Assembly: GCA_903933935.1 (NCBI GenBank)
Contig: CAIZMB010000049.1
Location: 1-33,454, forward strand
DNA: 33,454 bases
Source of the DNA: an uncultured Cytophagaceae bacterium
Lineage (GTDB): Bacteria; Bacteroidota; Bacteroidia; Cytophagales; Spirosomataceae
Reading direction: 5' to 3'
A program made the position numbers and the translations under genes. This document shows positions 25,620 through 33,454 of this stretch, one piece after another. The notes under the pieces were generated by a model. It saw only the letters and a program-made list of their open reading frames with translations, was not told where the DNA came from and did not search any database. Positions within the stretch are counted from its first letter, which is position 1, and each line of letters begins with the position of its first letter.

Positions 25620-26783
25620 ATGAAAAAACAGACTCAGTCGATCCGAATCCAATCCCCTAAGTCCCAAAATCGCGAACATTCTGTACCTCTTTATTTGACG
25701 TCAAGTTTTACGTTTGAAGATGCTGAGCAGAGTAAAGCCGTTTTTGCGGATGAGCAAGAGGGAAACATTTACTCTCGATTCATGAATCCCAATGTGGATG
25801 AATTTGTTTCTAAAATGTGTGTATTGGAGAATGCGGAGGATGGAATTGCATTCTCAACGGGAATGGCAGCCATATTTGCATCGATGGCTGGTTTGTTGAA
25901 TTCTGGAGACCATATTATCGCTTCCAAAGCTTTGTTTGGCTCAGCGATTCAAATACTAACTAAAATCACTGCGAAGTGGGGCATCGAATGCACTTTTGTT
26001 TCTGGGAGTGATTTAGATGCTTGGAAAAATGCGATTAAACCTAACACAAAATTCATGTTTTGTGAGAGTCCCTCAAATCCAGGCTTAGAGCTTATCGATA
26101 TACAAGCGCTGAGTGATTTGAAAGCTGGGAAGGACATTGTTTTGGCGGTCGACAATTGTTTCGCGACTCCTATTTTACAAACTCCATTAGATATGGGAGC
26201 TGATTTAGTCATTCATTCGGCAACTAAATTTATCGACGGACAAGGGCGGGTGTTAGGTGGGATTATTTGTGGAAAAAAAGAATTGATTCAGGAAATTCGG
26301 TTTTTTGCTCGACACACGGGTCCCTCTTTGTCGCCTTTTAATGCTTGGATTTTATCAAAAAGTTTAGAACTGCTTGATTTAAGGATGCAAAAGCATTCTG
26401 AAAACGCGATGGCTTTAGCCTTAGCTTTAGACGGTCACAAAGCGCTCAATGCAGTTAATTATCCTTTTCTTCCTGCGCATCCTCAGTATGAGTTGGCCAA
26501 AAAGCAAATGAAATATGGTGGCGGTATTATTACCATCGATATAAAAGGTGGATTTGAGAAGGTCAATGCCTTTTCGAAACAGTTGAAATTTATCACGATT
26601 TCATCCAATTTAGGGGATTCTAGGACGATTATGACACATCCGGGTTCAACGACCCATTCGAAATTGTCCATTGAGGACAAGGCTGAAGTGGGCATTACTG
26701 ATGGTTTGGTTCGTATTTCGGTGGGCCTGGAGCATATTGATGATTTAATTGAAGATATCACGCAAGCTCTAAATAAACTATAA
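25620..26783 (+). CDS. metZ: O-succinylhomoserine sulfhydrylase-type Cys/Met metabolism PLP enzyme
   Basis: PLP-dependent enzyme of the trans-sulfuration family (387 residues from ATG 25620; a TTG three codons earlier is less likely). It should convert O-succinyl- or O-acetylhomoserine plus sulfide to homocysteine. Visible features are AFSTGMAA near the phosphate site, the PLP-binding lysine in HSATKFIDGQGR (Lys203), and a C-terminal segment with GDSRTIMTHPGSTTHSKL. The ATKFIDGQGR form is typical of MetZ rather than cystathionine gamma-synthase; a methionine gamma-lyase is the main alternative. Its stop codon overlaps the nuoH start as TAATG, an unusual coupling with a respiratory gene. Confidence 0.88.
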   Translation: MKKQTQSIRIQSPKSQNREHSVPLYLTSSFTFEDAEQSKAVFADEQEGNIYSRFMNPNVDEFVSKMCVLENAEDGIAFSTGMAAIFASMAGLLNSGDHIIASKALFGSAIQILTKITAKWGIECTFVSGSDLDAWKNAIKPNTKFMFCESPSNPGLELIDIQALSDLKAGKDIVLAVDNCFATPILQTPLDMGADLVIHSATKFIDGQGRVLGGIICGKKELIQEIRFFARHTGPSLSPFNAWILSKSLELLDLRMQKHSENAMALALALDGHKALNAVNYPFLPAHPQYELAKKQMKYGGGIITIDIKGGFEKVNAFSKQLKFITISSNLGDSRTIMTHPGSTTHSKLSIEDKAEVGITDGLVRISVGLEHIDDLIEDITQALNKL

Positions 26784-27871
26784 TGTGGATCGCTCTCCTT
26801 ATTTGCCTTGTTTTAATCACCCTGAATGTGGTGGTCGGCGTATATGTGGAGCGTAAATTGTCAGCATTTATGCAAGACCGTTTGGGACCAATGGAAGTTG
26901 GTAAGTGGGGTCTATTGCAAGTTTTTGCCGACTTACTAAAGCTTTTACAAAAGGAGGATATCGTTCCTTTTGCCGCCCAAAGAAAACTTTTTCTCACGGC
27001 ACCCTGGATTATATTTTTGTCAATTTTTGGCGCTTTTTCAGTCATTCCCTTAAGCTCAGGAATTTGGCTTCAAGGTAGCCAGACAGAAATGGGTTTAATG
27101 CTCCTAATGGGGATTATTTCATTGGATACCCTTGGAATATTGCTGGCCGGCTGGACATCCAATAATAAATATTCGCTGTTAGGTGCGATACGTTCGGCGG
27201 CCCAACTCGTTTCCTATGAAATTCCGTTAGGTTTATCGATTTTATCTGTAGTCATTTTGTCTTCTAGTTTGAATTTGCAGGAGATTGCGGGCCAACAAGG
27301 TATTTTTGCAGAAGGGGAACAATATTTATTTGGTATTAAATATACAGGAATTGAAGTGGGAAGTATAGGAGGGATTTTGACATGGAATGTAGTCCGAATG
27401 CCTTTTATGTTTTTGCTATTCATCGTATTTTTTATTGCCAGTTTGGCAGAAGCTAATCGGGCACCTTTTGATATTCCAGAAGCTGAGTCGGAATTGGTCG
27501 GCGGTTTTCATACCGAATATTCAGGGATGCGATGGGCATTATTATTTTTATCTGAATATGGTATTATGCTCTTAGTAAGCATATTAGGTGTGATCCTTTT
27601 TTGGGGTGCTTGGTATTCGCCTTTTCCCAATATCGGTCGTTTTGCATTAGCGGATTGGACTAATGGAACTCCTGGAACGGTTGTCGGTACTGCCTTAGGT
27701 TTTTTCTGGCTCATGCTTAAGTCGTATATGTTGATCGCTTTACAAATGTGGATTCGTTGGACGCTTCCTAGGTTGCGTGTAGACCAACTTATGTACTTGT
27801 CTTGGAAAGTTTTGACACCCATTGCTTTATTTTTCGTCGCAATATCCTCCGTTTGGTCGCTATTAAAGTAA
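26783..27871 (+). CDS. nuoH: NADH-quinone oxidoreductase subunit H
   Basis: Membrane subunit of respiratory complex I (362 residues, about eight helices) that forms part of the quinone chamber and its link to proton pumping. The loop ERKLSAFMQDRLGPMEVGKWGLLQVFADLLKLLQKED is the family signature, and AEANRAPFDIPEAESELVGGFHTEYSG carries the conserved acidic residues of the quinone site. Other nuo genes normally lie beside it, but here the neighbours are metZ (overlapping by one base, TAATG) and a TonB-dependent receptor 49 bases downstream. The gene looks complete, so complex I genes are probably scattered in this genome. Confidence 0.96.
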   Translation: MWIALLICLVLITLNVVVGVYVERKLSAFMQDRLGPMEVGKWGLLQVFADLLKLLQKEDIVPFAAQRKLFLTAPWIIFLSIFGAFSVIPLSSGIWLQGSQTEMGLMLLMGIISLDTLGILLAGWTSNNKYSLLGAIRSAAQLVSYEIPLGLSILSVVILSSSLNLQEIAGQQGIFAEGEQYLFGIKYTGIEVGSIGGILTWNVVRMPFMFLLFIVFFIASLAEANRAPFDIPEAESELVGGFHTEYSGMRWALLFLSEYGIMLLVSILGVILFWGAWYSPFPNIGRFALADWTNGTPGTVVGTALGFFWLMLKSYMLIALQMWIRWTLPRLRVDQLMYLSWKVLTPIALFFVAISSVWSLLK

Positions 27872-27920
27872 ATTCTATTGTGGAATTTTCGTAATTTTAG
27901 TTTTATCTACTTCTTTTTTT

Positions 27921-30326
27921 ATGAATAAACTCTTACTAAGAGTACTTCCCATCCTTTTATTAATTGCCGGAAGCCAATTTTCAATCGCACAAACCACTAC
28001 ATTGCCCTCTATTTATGGCCGTGTCTTAGACGCTCAAACTGGAGAACCCTTACGCGGTGCTGATATTTCTGTTGATTTTAAAAAATCGGGTGTTTCTACT
28101 GACTCTGCAGGTCGCTATCGATTATATCTTCCCTTTGGTGAATATGTATTGAAAGTTGGCCATGTTGGTTATAATCCCTACAGGACTAAATTTTATCTGA
28201 AAGCTGATTTTGAATTAAATGTTCAATTGAACGACGTAACAAAGCAATTGGAAGAAGTTATTGTTTCTAGTGCATCGACCAAACGCGATATTCAGACTCC
28301 TTCTTTAGGTGTGACCGTGTTAAGTTTAAAAGGAATTAAAAAATTGCCTACCATGATGGGTGAGGTGGATGTTATTCGAAGTTTACAAACGTTGCCTGGT
28401 GTTTCTTCGGTGGGTGAGGGGGCTAATGGTCTTAATATTCGAGGAAGTAATGTAGATCAAAATCTAATTTACATTGACGATACGCCCATTTTTAATCCGA
28501 CACATATGTTTGGATTATTTTCTGTTTTTGCTTCTGATGCGATTCGAGATTTAGAATTGTATAAGGGTGGTATTCCCACTCGTTTTGGTGGCCGTTCGGC
28601 TTCTGTTTTAGATATCAAGATGATTGAGCCTAATACGGATAAATTCAAAATGCAAGGGGGTATCGGATTAGTCTCTAACCGACTACTGGCTGAAATACCT
28701 GTTATTAAGGAGAAGTTATCGGTTATGGTAGCCGGTCGCTTGTCTATAAATGATTTTATGTTTAAGTGGTTTGCACCTGATTATTTGAAAAACATTCGGG
28801 CTAATTTCTCTGATGTGGCGACCAAAGTTTTTTACAGACCCAATACAAAAAACACCATTTCCTTTTCAAGTTATTTAAGTCAGGATTATTACCGCGTGGA
28901 TTCATTGTTCAGTATTGAAAATGTAATTGCGAAACGTACCTCGTTTGATTATGGTCATACTAATTTCGCTATTCACTGGAATCATTATTTTTCTGAGAAG
29001 TTGAATTTGATGTTAAGTGCTGCGAGCACCGTGTATAAGACGAAGACTTATGCCCCTGATACGGTAAATACAATTGATTTAAATAGTTTCATCAAATACA
29101 AAAATCTATCAGCCAGCTTTGATTTTCAGCCGAATGCTAAGCATAAGATGAATTTTGGTGCAACGTTTACACGATATGATATTGATCCAGGTTCTTTGAA
29201 TATTGGTGTTGTTTCCCGAGTGGCGACCGTTAAAATTCAGGATGAGCAGTCGATGGAAGCCGCGATTTTTGCGGATGATGAGTTTAAGATGAACGAGACC
29301 TTTACCATTCAATATGGTTTACGGTATTCACAATATTGGCGAATTGGTGCGGGAACGTTTAATGAATATATGCCTAATCGGATGCCTTCATTAAATTCCA
29401 TTGTTAGTAAAAAGACGTATGCGGATGGTGAGGTTATGTCTTCTTATGGTGGATTTGAGCCACGTTTAACCATGAAATATTCAATCGGTGAAAACACAAC
29501 CATGAAATTTGGGTATAATCGAATGCAGCAGTTTTTCCAATTGCTTTCGAATAACACAACTCCATTACCTACTTCTCGTTGGAAAACAGCGGATCAGTTT
29601 ATTAAGCCCCAACAAAGTGATTTTCTTTCTTTGGGTTTATTTAAAACCTACAATGAGAACGTATATGAAGCATCTTTAGAGACGTATTACCGAGATGTCC
29701 GCAATACCCTTGATTTTATTTCCGGAGCTAATTTGCAATTAAATCCGAACATTGAAACTCAGTTGGTGACAGGAAAAAGCAAAGCTTATGGAGTTGAATT
29801 AATGGTTCAAAAGAAAAAAGGTGAAGTAAGTGGTTGGGTTTCTTACACCTACGCGCGTGCCTTTAGTCAAATGATCGGTGATTTTCCTGAGGTACAATCC
29901 ATCAATGGAGGAGACTGGTTTGCAACCAATTATGATAAGCCTCATACCTTCAATATGATGCTGAATGTTCAGCCAACTACGCACCATAGTTTTTCATTTA
30001 CTTTTGCCTACAACACGGGTAGGCCATTTTCATCACCTTCCGGAATGTATGAAATCGGGGCTAAAAAATATCCAGTATTCCAAGAGAGGAACAATGACCG
30101 CATTCGAGATTACCACCGCTTAGATTTTTCGTGGACCATTAATAATCCGTCGATGAAAAGTCAACGCTGGGAAGGTAGTTGGGTTTTCACGGTCTACAAC
30201 CTTTATGGCAGAGAGAATCCATATTCAGTGTTTTTCAAATCCTCCAAAACAGGCCTTAGAGCATATGAGCTTAGCGTGTTTGCCTCTCCTTTTATTTCTC
30301 TTACGTACAATTTTAAATTTTTATAG
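27921..30326 (+). CDS. TonB-dependent receptor with N-terminal carboxypeptidase-D-like domain
   Basis: Outer-membrane active transporter of 801 residues. It has a signal peptide (1-23, cleavage after SIAQ), a CarboxypepD_reg-like beta-sandwich (about 30-108), a plug domain (about 120-235, with LNIRGSNVDQNLIYIDDTPIFNPTH in the usual place) and a 22-strand-type barrel ending in a terminal aromatic pattern (TYNFKFL). The energy comes from TonB; I see no clear TonB box. It is too short and lacks the features of a SusC protein. A DUF4249 lipoprotein gene follows after 2 bases, a pairing frequent in Bacteroidota. The ligand is unknown; iron chelates or peptides are possible. Confidence 0.93.
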   Translation: MNKLLLRVLPILLLIAGSQFSIAQTTTLPSIYGRVLDAQTGEPLRGADISVDFKKSGVSTDSAGRYRLYLPFGEYVLKVGHVGYNPYRTKFYLKADFELNVQLNDVTKQLEEVIVSSASTKRDIQTPSLGVTVLSLKGIKKLPTMMGEVDVIRSLQTLPGVSSVGEGANGLNIRGSNVDQNLIYIDDTPIFNPTHMFGLFSVFASDAIRDLELYKGGIPTRFGGRSASVLDIKMIEPNTDKFKMQGGIGLVSNRLLAEIPVIKEKLSVMVAGRLSINDFMFKWFAPDYLKNIRANFSDVATKVFYRPNTKNTISFSSYLSQDYYRVDSLFSIENVIAKRTSFDYGHTNFAIHWNHYFSEKLNLMLSAASTVYKTKTYAPDTVNTIDLNSFIKYKNLSASFDFQPNAKHKMNFGATFTRYDIDPGSLNIGVVSRVATVKIQDEQSMEAAIFADDEFKMNETFTIQYGLRYSQYWRIGAGTFNEYMPNRMPSLNSIVSKKTYADGEVMSSYGGFEPRLTMKYSIGENTTMKFGYNRMQQFFQLLSNNTTPLPTSRWKTADQFIKPQQSDFLSLGLFKTYNENVYEASLETYYRDVRNTLDFISGANLQLNPNIETQLVTGKSKAYGVELMVQKKKGEVSGWVSYTYARAFSQMIGDFPEVQSINGGDWFATNYDKPHTFNMMLNVQPTTHHSFSFTFAYNTGRPFSSPSGMYEIGAKKYPVFQERNNDRIRDYHRLDFSWTINNPSMKSQRWEGSWVFTVYNLYGRENPYSVFFKSSKTGLRAYELSVFASPFISLTYNFKFL

Positions 30327-30328
30327 AG

Positions 30329-31477
30329 ATGCCTACTCATTTATTTAGATATATACTTTTTTCTACCATCATTGGCATGATTTCTTGGGCTTGTATCAAT
30401 CCCATAATGGATTTCAAGCAAATAGATTCCACTTCGTACATGACTATTGAAGCCGATATTTCTGATGATGTGGCATTAAATAAAATTCGGATTACAAGTT
30501 CTGCTAATCGAATTATTTCTCAAAATCCCTTGGCAGTATCAAAAGCTGAGGTCTATATATTGGACCAGAATGGGGCAAAAACTATTTTTAAAGAAGGAAC
30601 TGCATTGGGTACCTATTTGCCTCCTGCAGGATTTGTGGGTAAGGTGGGGTTTAAATATCGATTATTTATAAAAACGCTTACTGGGAAACAATATGAAAGT
30701 GTTGAAGAAAAAATGATCCCGGCTCCTGAAATTGAAAATATTGTTACTCAGTTTGAGGTGCGTGATCAATACGCTAAGGTGGATCCTCGGCGAAATGGCT
30801 TTTCTGTTTATGTTGACTTTAAAGACAGTCCCCAGGAAGGAGATTTTTATATGTGGAATTGGAGACATTTTGAAAAGATTTCAATCTGTGAAACCTGTGA
30901 GGGGGGTGCTAAATGGAATTTTAAATCCAATGTTTGTGTTGCTCCAGCGATGCCTAATGAAGAGATTTTAAATTATATGTGTAATGGGAATTGCTGGGAT
31001 ATAACAAACAACGCTGATTTAAATGTGTTTTCGGATGTATTGACCAATGGACAAAGAATTACAGGACGCCAAGTAGCTCGAGTGCCTTTTGATGGGTATT
31101 CGCCCTATTATTTGCGATTGGAACAACGTTCAATCACCAAGAATGCATTCAACTTTTATCAATCCTTAATTGCTCAAGTACAATCCAGTGGATCTTTATT
31201 TGACGTACCTGCTGAGACTCGTTTTAGTATGAACATTAAGCCCATGACAGATCCTAAGGAAAGAGTTTTGGGGATTTTTAACGTATTTTCCGTTCGTAAA
31301 AAGATTTACTTTATCGATCGATTAAAAAGTGTACCTAAGGAAGAGTTTGCTTTAATCACGTATTTGAATGGTGAAATTTATACATGTCCACCGGGTTCTG
31401 TGAATTGCCAAGACCGAGTTCCCTGCGTAGAATCAGCTTATCGAACAAAAATTACTCCAGAAGGATGGATTTTATAA
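30329..31477 (+). CDS. DUF4249 lipoprotein, partner of the TonB-dependent receptor
   Basis: A 382-residue lipoprotein with lipobox cysteine Cys22 (SWAC), so it is probably anchored at the outer membrane. The mature N-terminus (YMTIEADISDD...) matches DUF4249 proteins, which usually sit downstream of TonB-dependent receptors and may act as surface lids or ligand-binding partners. The protein is cysteine-rich for its family position: Cys187, Cys190, Cys203, Cys218 and Cys222 in one cluster and Cys353, Cys360 and Cys366 near the C-terminus, which suggests several disulfides. It begins 2 bases after the receptor's stop codon, and ferrochelatase starts 35 bases further on. Confidence 0.85.
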   Translation: MPTHLFRYILFSTIIGMISWACINPIMDFKQIDSTSYMTIEADISDDVALNKIRITSSANRIISQNPLAVSKAEVYILDQNGAKTIFKEGTALGTYLPPAGFVGKVGFKYRLFIKTLTGKQYESVEEKMIPAPEIENIVTQFEVRDQYAKVDPRRNGFSVYVDFKDSPQEGDFYMWNWRHFEKISICETCEGGAKWNFKSNVCVAPAMPNEEILNYMCNGNCWDITNNADLNVFSDVLTNGQRITGRQVARVPFDGYSPYYLRLEQRSITKNAFNFYQSLIAQVQSSGSLFDVPAETRFSMNIKPMTDPKERVLGIFNVFSVRKKIYFIDRLKSVPKEEFALITYLNGEIYTCPPGSVNCQDRVPCVESAYRTKITPEGWIL

Positions 31478-31512
31478 TTTTTGAATGATCTTTGTGCTTT
31501 CAAATTTTTCCA

Positions 31513-32523
31513 ATGGTAGGTGTATTAATAGTTAATTTAGGGACTCCAGATGATCCAGGAACCCCTTCGGTACGTAAGTATTTACGTGAATTTTTGATGG
31601 ATGGTCGAGTAATCGATATTCCGTACCTGATCCGTTATATTTTGGTAAAAGGAATTATTGCTCCATTTAGAGCGCCTAAATCAGCCAAAATCTACAAGGA
31701 ATTATGGGAAGAACGTGGTTCTCCTTTGAAATTTTATGGAGAAGATGTAGCTCGCGACTTACAGGAGAAACTTGGCGATTCTTATTATGTGAAATTAGCG
31801 ATGCGCTATCAATCCCCTGACTTAGCTTCTGCAATGGCAGAAATGGAAGCCAAAAATTTAAAGAAATTAATTGTCATTCCATTTTTTCCTCAATATGCTT
31901 CGGCTTCTACTGGATCCGTGTTCGAACGCGTGATGCAATTGATGTCCAAATGGCAAGTGATGCCCTCCCTTTCTATCGCAAGTTATTTTTATGATCATCC
32001 TGCATTCTCAAGTTATTTTGCAGCTAAAGCCGCGAATTACCAAAAGGATATCGACTTTGATTATTATTTGTTTTCATACCATGGAATTCCTGAACGTCAT
32101 GTACGCAAAGGGGACCTGACTAAAACGACTTGTGTTTTTGGCACTTGCTGCGAGTCAATCACCGATAAAAATCATGGTTGCTATCGTGCACAATGTCATG
32201 AAACGACTCGATTAATCGCTGGAAAGATGGGATTAAAACCGGGTACCTACAGTACTTCTTTCCAAAGTAGATTAGGCCGAGATCCTTGGCTTAAGCCTTA
32301 TACGGATGAAGTGATTCCGAAATTAGTGGCTGATGGACATAAAAAAGTATTGGCTTTTTCGCCCGCTTTTGTGGCTGACTGTCTAGAAACAACGATTGAA
32401 GTAGGTGAGGAGTACAAAGAAATATTTGAAGAGGCGGGCGGCGAACACTGGCAATTAGTTGAAAGTTTAAACAATTCACCGGAGTGGGTAGGTATTTTAG
32501 AGGACCTGGTAAAAAAATCATAA
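31513..32523 (+). CDS. hemH: Ferrochelatase
   Basis: Inserts Fe2+ into protoporphyrin IX (or coproporphyrin) in the last steps of heme synthesis. I start it at ATG 31513 (336 residues, MVGVLIVNLGTPDDP); an upstream TTG at 31492 would add seven unlikely residues. The catalytic His190 (FSYHGIPERH) and Glu292 (DCLETTIEV) are present, as are FQSRLGRDPWLKPYTDE and PGTPSVRKYL. Between the two conserved blocks is an insertion holding Cys207, Cys212, Cys213, Cys223 and Cys228, absent from E. coli HemH, which could hold a [2Fe-2S] cluster. A weak TAnnTTTG-like box (GATCTTTG, 31487-31494) precedes it. The next gene starts one base after its stop. Confidence 0.95.
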   Translation: MVGVLIVNLGTPDDPGTPSVRKYLREFLMDGRVIDIPYLIRYILVKGIIAPFRAPKSAKIYKELWEERGSPLKFYGEDVARDLQEKLGDSYYVKLAMRYQSPDLASAMAEMEAKNLKKLIVIPFFPQYASASTGSVFERVMQLMSKWQVMPSLSIASYFYDHPAFSSYFAAKAANYQKDIDFDYYLFSYHGIPERHVRKGDLTKTTCVFGTCCESITDKNHGCYRAQCHETTRLIAGKMGLKPGTYSTSFQSRLGRDPWLKPYTDEVIPKLVADGHKKVLAFSPAFVADCLETTIEVGEEYKEIFEEAGGEHWQLVESLNNSPEWVGILEDLVKKS

Positions 32524-32524
32524 A

Positions 32525-33394
32525 ATGCTTTATTTAATACTCTCAGTCGTTTTTTCGGTTCTATTACTGGTGAATTTCAGGGCACATGCTCGATTCCAAG
32601 TGGATACTAGAATTGCCATTTTGTTGAATTATCCGGTTTGTTTTTTAACGGCCTATTTTCATCAGCCTTCTGCTTTACCATTTCATTGGCCTTCCACTGG
32701 AGATACGTTTTTATTAATGGCCATGGGTGTGGGATTTGTTATTACCTTTTTATTGTCTGGGTTTTCTACCCAAAAAAATGGCATGGCGCCTACTTCGTTG
32801 GCCAACAATATTTCGCTCGTCATTCCTGTATTAATTAATCTATTTATTTTAAAGACCGGTGGTGAGATTAATTGGTCAATTTCCTTGGGATTGGTTTTGT
32901 CCTTTGCCGCCATTTATTTTTGTAGCCCTCAATTGACTTCGGCGGATGGCGTGAAACCAGTCGTTTCATTATTGCTCGCTGTATTTGTCGCTTATGGTTT
33001 GACTAATACGCTTTTTAGTTACCTTAATAGCTCATTAACCTATTTTGTAGGGGGAACTTTACCATTTATCATGATGTTGCTTATTGGCTCCATGATCAGT
33101 TCAGCCATTGTGCTTATTTGGAATTCGGTCAATGGCACATTAGTTTGGAATACTAATTCTGTACTAGCGGCCATTCCATTAGCTTTGCCCAACTTCTTTT
33201 CCTTTTATTTTCTATTAAAAGCGTTAGATGCCTATCAAAACAATGCCGCTGTGGTATTGACGATGTATAATTTAAGTGTCATTCTATTGAGTGCCATTAC
33301 TGCCTATGTATTTTTCAAGGAGCGCTTGACGAACCGACAATGGATTGGTTTGGCGATTGGTTGTGTGGGAATAGCCTTGTTGAACGGTTTGTAG
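32525..33394 (+). CDS. DMT/EamA-type membrane protein
   Basis: A 289-residue integral membrane protein with about ten helices and two similar halves, the layout of drug/metabolite transporters (EamA). The second half ends AAVVLTMYNLSVILLSAITAYVFFKERLTNRQWIG, close to the family's conserved EamA ending, followed by a last helix. The N-terminus is hydrophobic without a cleavable signal. It starts one base after hemH, so it is probably co-transcribed; export of a porphyrin or another metabolite is possible but unproven. Its TAG stop (33392-33394) lies inside a palindromic repeat. Confidence 0.8.
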   Translation: MLYLILSVVFSVLLLVNFRAHARFQVDTRIAILLNYPVCFLTAYFHQPSALPFHWPSTGDTFLLMAMGVGFVITFLLSGFSTQKNGMAPTSLANNISLVIPVLINLFILKTGGEINWSISLGLVLSFAAIYFCSPQLTSADGVKPVVSLLLAVFVAYGLTNTLFSYLNSSLTYFVGGTLPFIMMLLIGSMISSAIVLIWNSVNGTLVWNTNSVLAAIPLALPNFFSFYFLLKALDAYQNNAAVVLTMYNLSVILLSAITAYVFFKERLTNRQWIGLAIGCVGIALLNGL

Positions 33395-33415
33395 AGACGC
33401 GATACTTCGCGTCTA
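33391..33415. repeat. Palindromic repeat, copy 2
   Basis: Inverted arms AGACGCGA (33395-33402) and TCGCGTCT (33407-33414) around the loop TACT. The repeat supplies the TAG stop of the DMT gene. It is almost identical to the hairpin at 22709-22734. Confidence 0.8.
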
Positions 33416-33425
33416 AAAAGAAAAT

Positions 33426-33450
33426 GTAGAGAGGCGATACTTCGCGTCTA
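33426..33450. repeat. Palindromic repeat, copy 3
   Basis: A second copy 35 bases after copy 2, identical over 25 bases except C to G at position 8, a change that disrupts one base pair of the stem. It runs close to the window edge, so further copies may follow. Confidence 0.75.
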
Positions 33451-33454
33451 TTGT

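Noticed and set aside
31492-31512. TTG start for ferrochelatase
   Set aside because: The family begins at MVGVLIVNLGTP, which matches the ATG at 31513; the extra residues show no family match.
33391-33454. Start of a CRISPR array
   Set aside because: Only two copies, 10 bases between them, strongly palindromic repeat units also found 10.7 kb away, and no cas genes.

Overview
The window looks like chromosome of a low-GC member of the Bacteroidota, probably Cytophagales (a Spirosomataceae/Aquirufa-like freshwater lineage is a guess from gene content and AT-rich style, not a proof). Support comes from a TonB-dependent receptor with a carboxypeptidase-D-like N-terminal domain followed by a DUF4249 lipoprotein, tandem DUF1080 and Tat-type Gfo/Idh/MocA proteins, an SGLT-type sugar symporter, start codons without Shine-Dalgarno sequences in AT-rich contexts, and several promoters matching the Bacteroidota TTTG / TAnnTTTG pattern. 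Coding density is very high, no gap exceeds about 150 bases, and I see no rRNA, tRNA, CRISPR, phage or insertion sequence.

Layout. 1-677: a short lipoprotein. 674-4649, minus strand: rsmA (ksgA), mgtE, dtd, a MazG-like pyrophosphohydrolase and a D-2-hydroxyacid dehydrogenase, tightly packed. 4721-9227, plus: a large soluble hybrid histidine kinase (PAS-PAS-GAF-PAS-HisKA-HATPase-REC-HPt) and a secreted CE7-type acetyl esterase. 9352-11956, plus: clpB, broken by one extra A inside the first Walker A motif. A bidirectional terminator follows. 12065-14986, minus: YigZ/IMPACT, an FAH-family enzyme and an aldehyde dehydrogenase; the last two look like the end of an oxidative (Weimberg-type) pentose pathway. 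15007-18928, plus: an NFACT/RqcH-like protein, an SGLT symporter with its own terminator, and a small membrane protein. 19057-21269, plus: an RhlE-like DEAD-box helicase and miaA. 21258-22617, minus: a membrane-anchored PASTA protein and two single-domain rhodaneses. 22758-25478, minus: a tandem-DUF1080 protein and a Tat-type Gfo/Idh/MocA oxidoreductase, ended by a terminator that is also a copy of a palindromic repeat. 25620-33394, plus: metZ coupled to a solitary nuoH, a TonB receptor with a DUF4249 lipoprotein, ferrochelatase and a DMT-type membrane protein. Two more copies of the palindromic repeat close the window.

How it fits together. Most genes are housekeeping: translation quality control and RNA modification (rsmA, dtd, RqcH-like, miaA, RhlE), protein disaggregation (clpB), Mg2+ uptake, methionine and heme synthesis. 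On this sits a carbohydrate theme: CE7 esterase, SGLT symporter, FAH plus aldehyde dehydrogenase, and the DUF1080 + Gfo/Idh pair, which resembles the recently recognised 3-keto-glycoside route of glycan breakdown. I do not see a wholly new defence or mobile system. The points most worth checking are the clpB frameshift, the palindromic repeat family, the DUF1080/Gfo pair and the cysteine-rich insertion in ferrochelatase.
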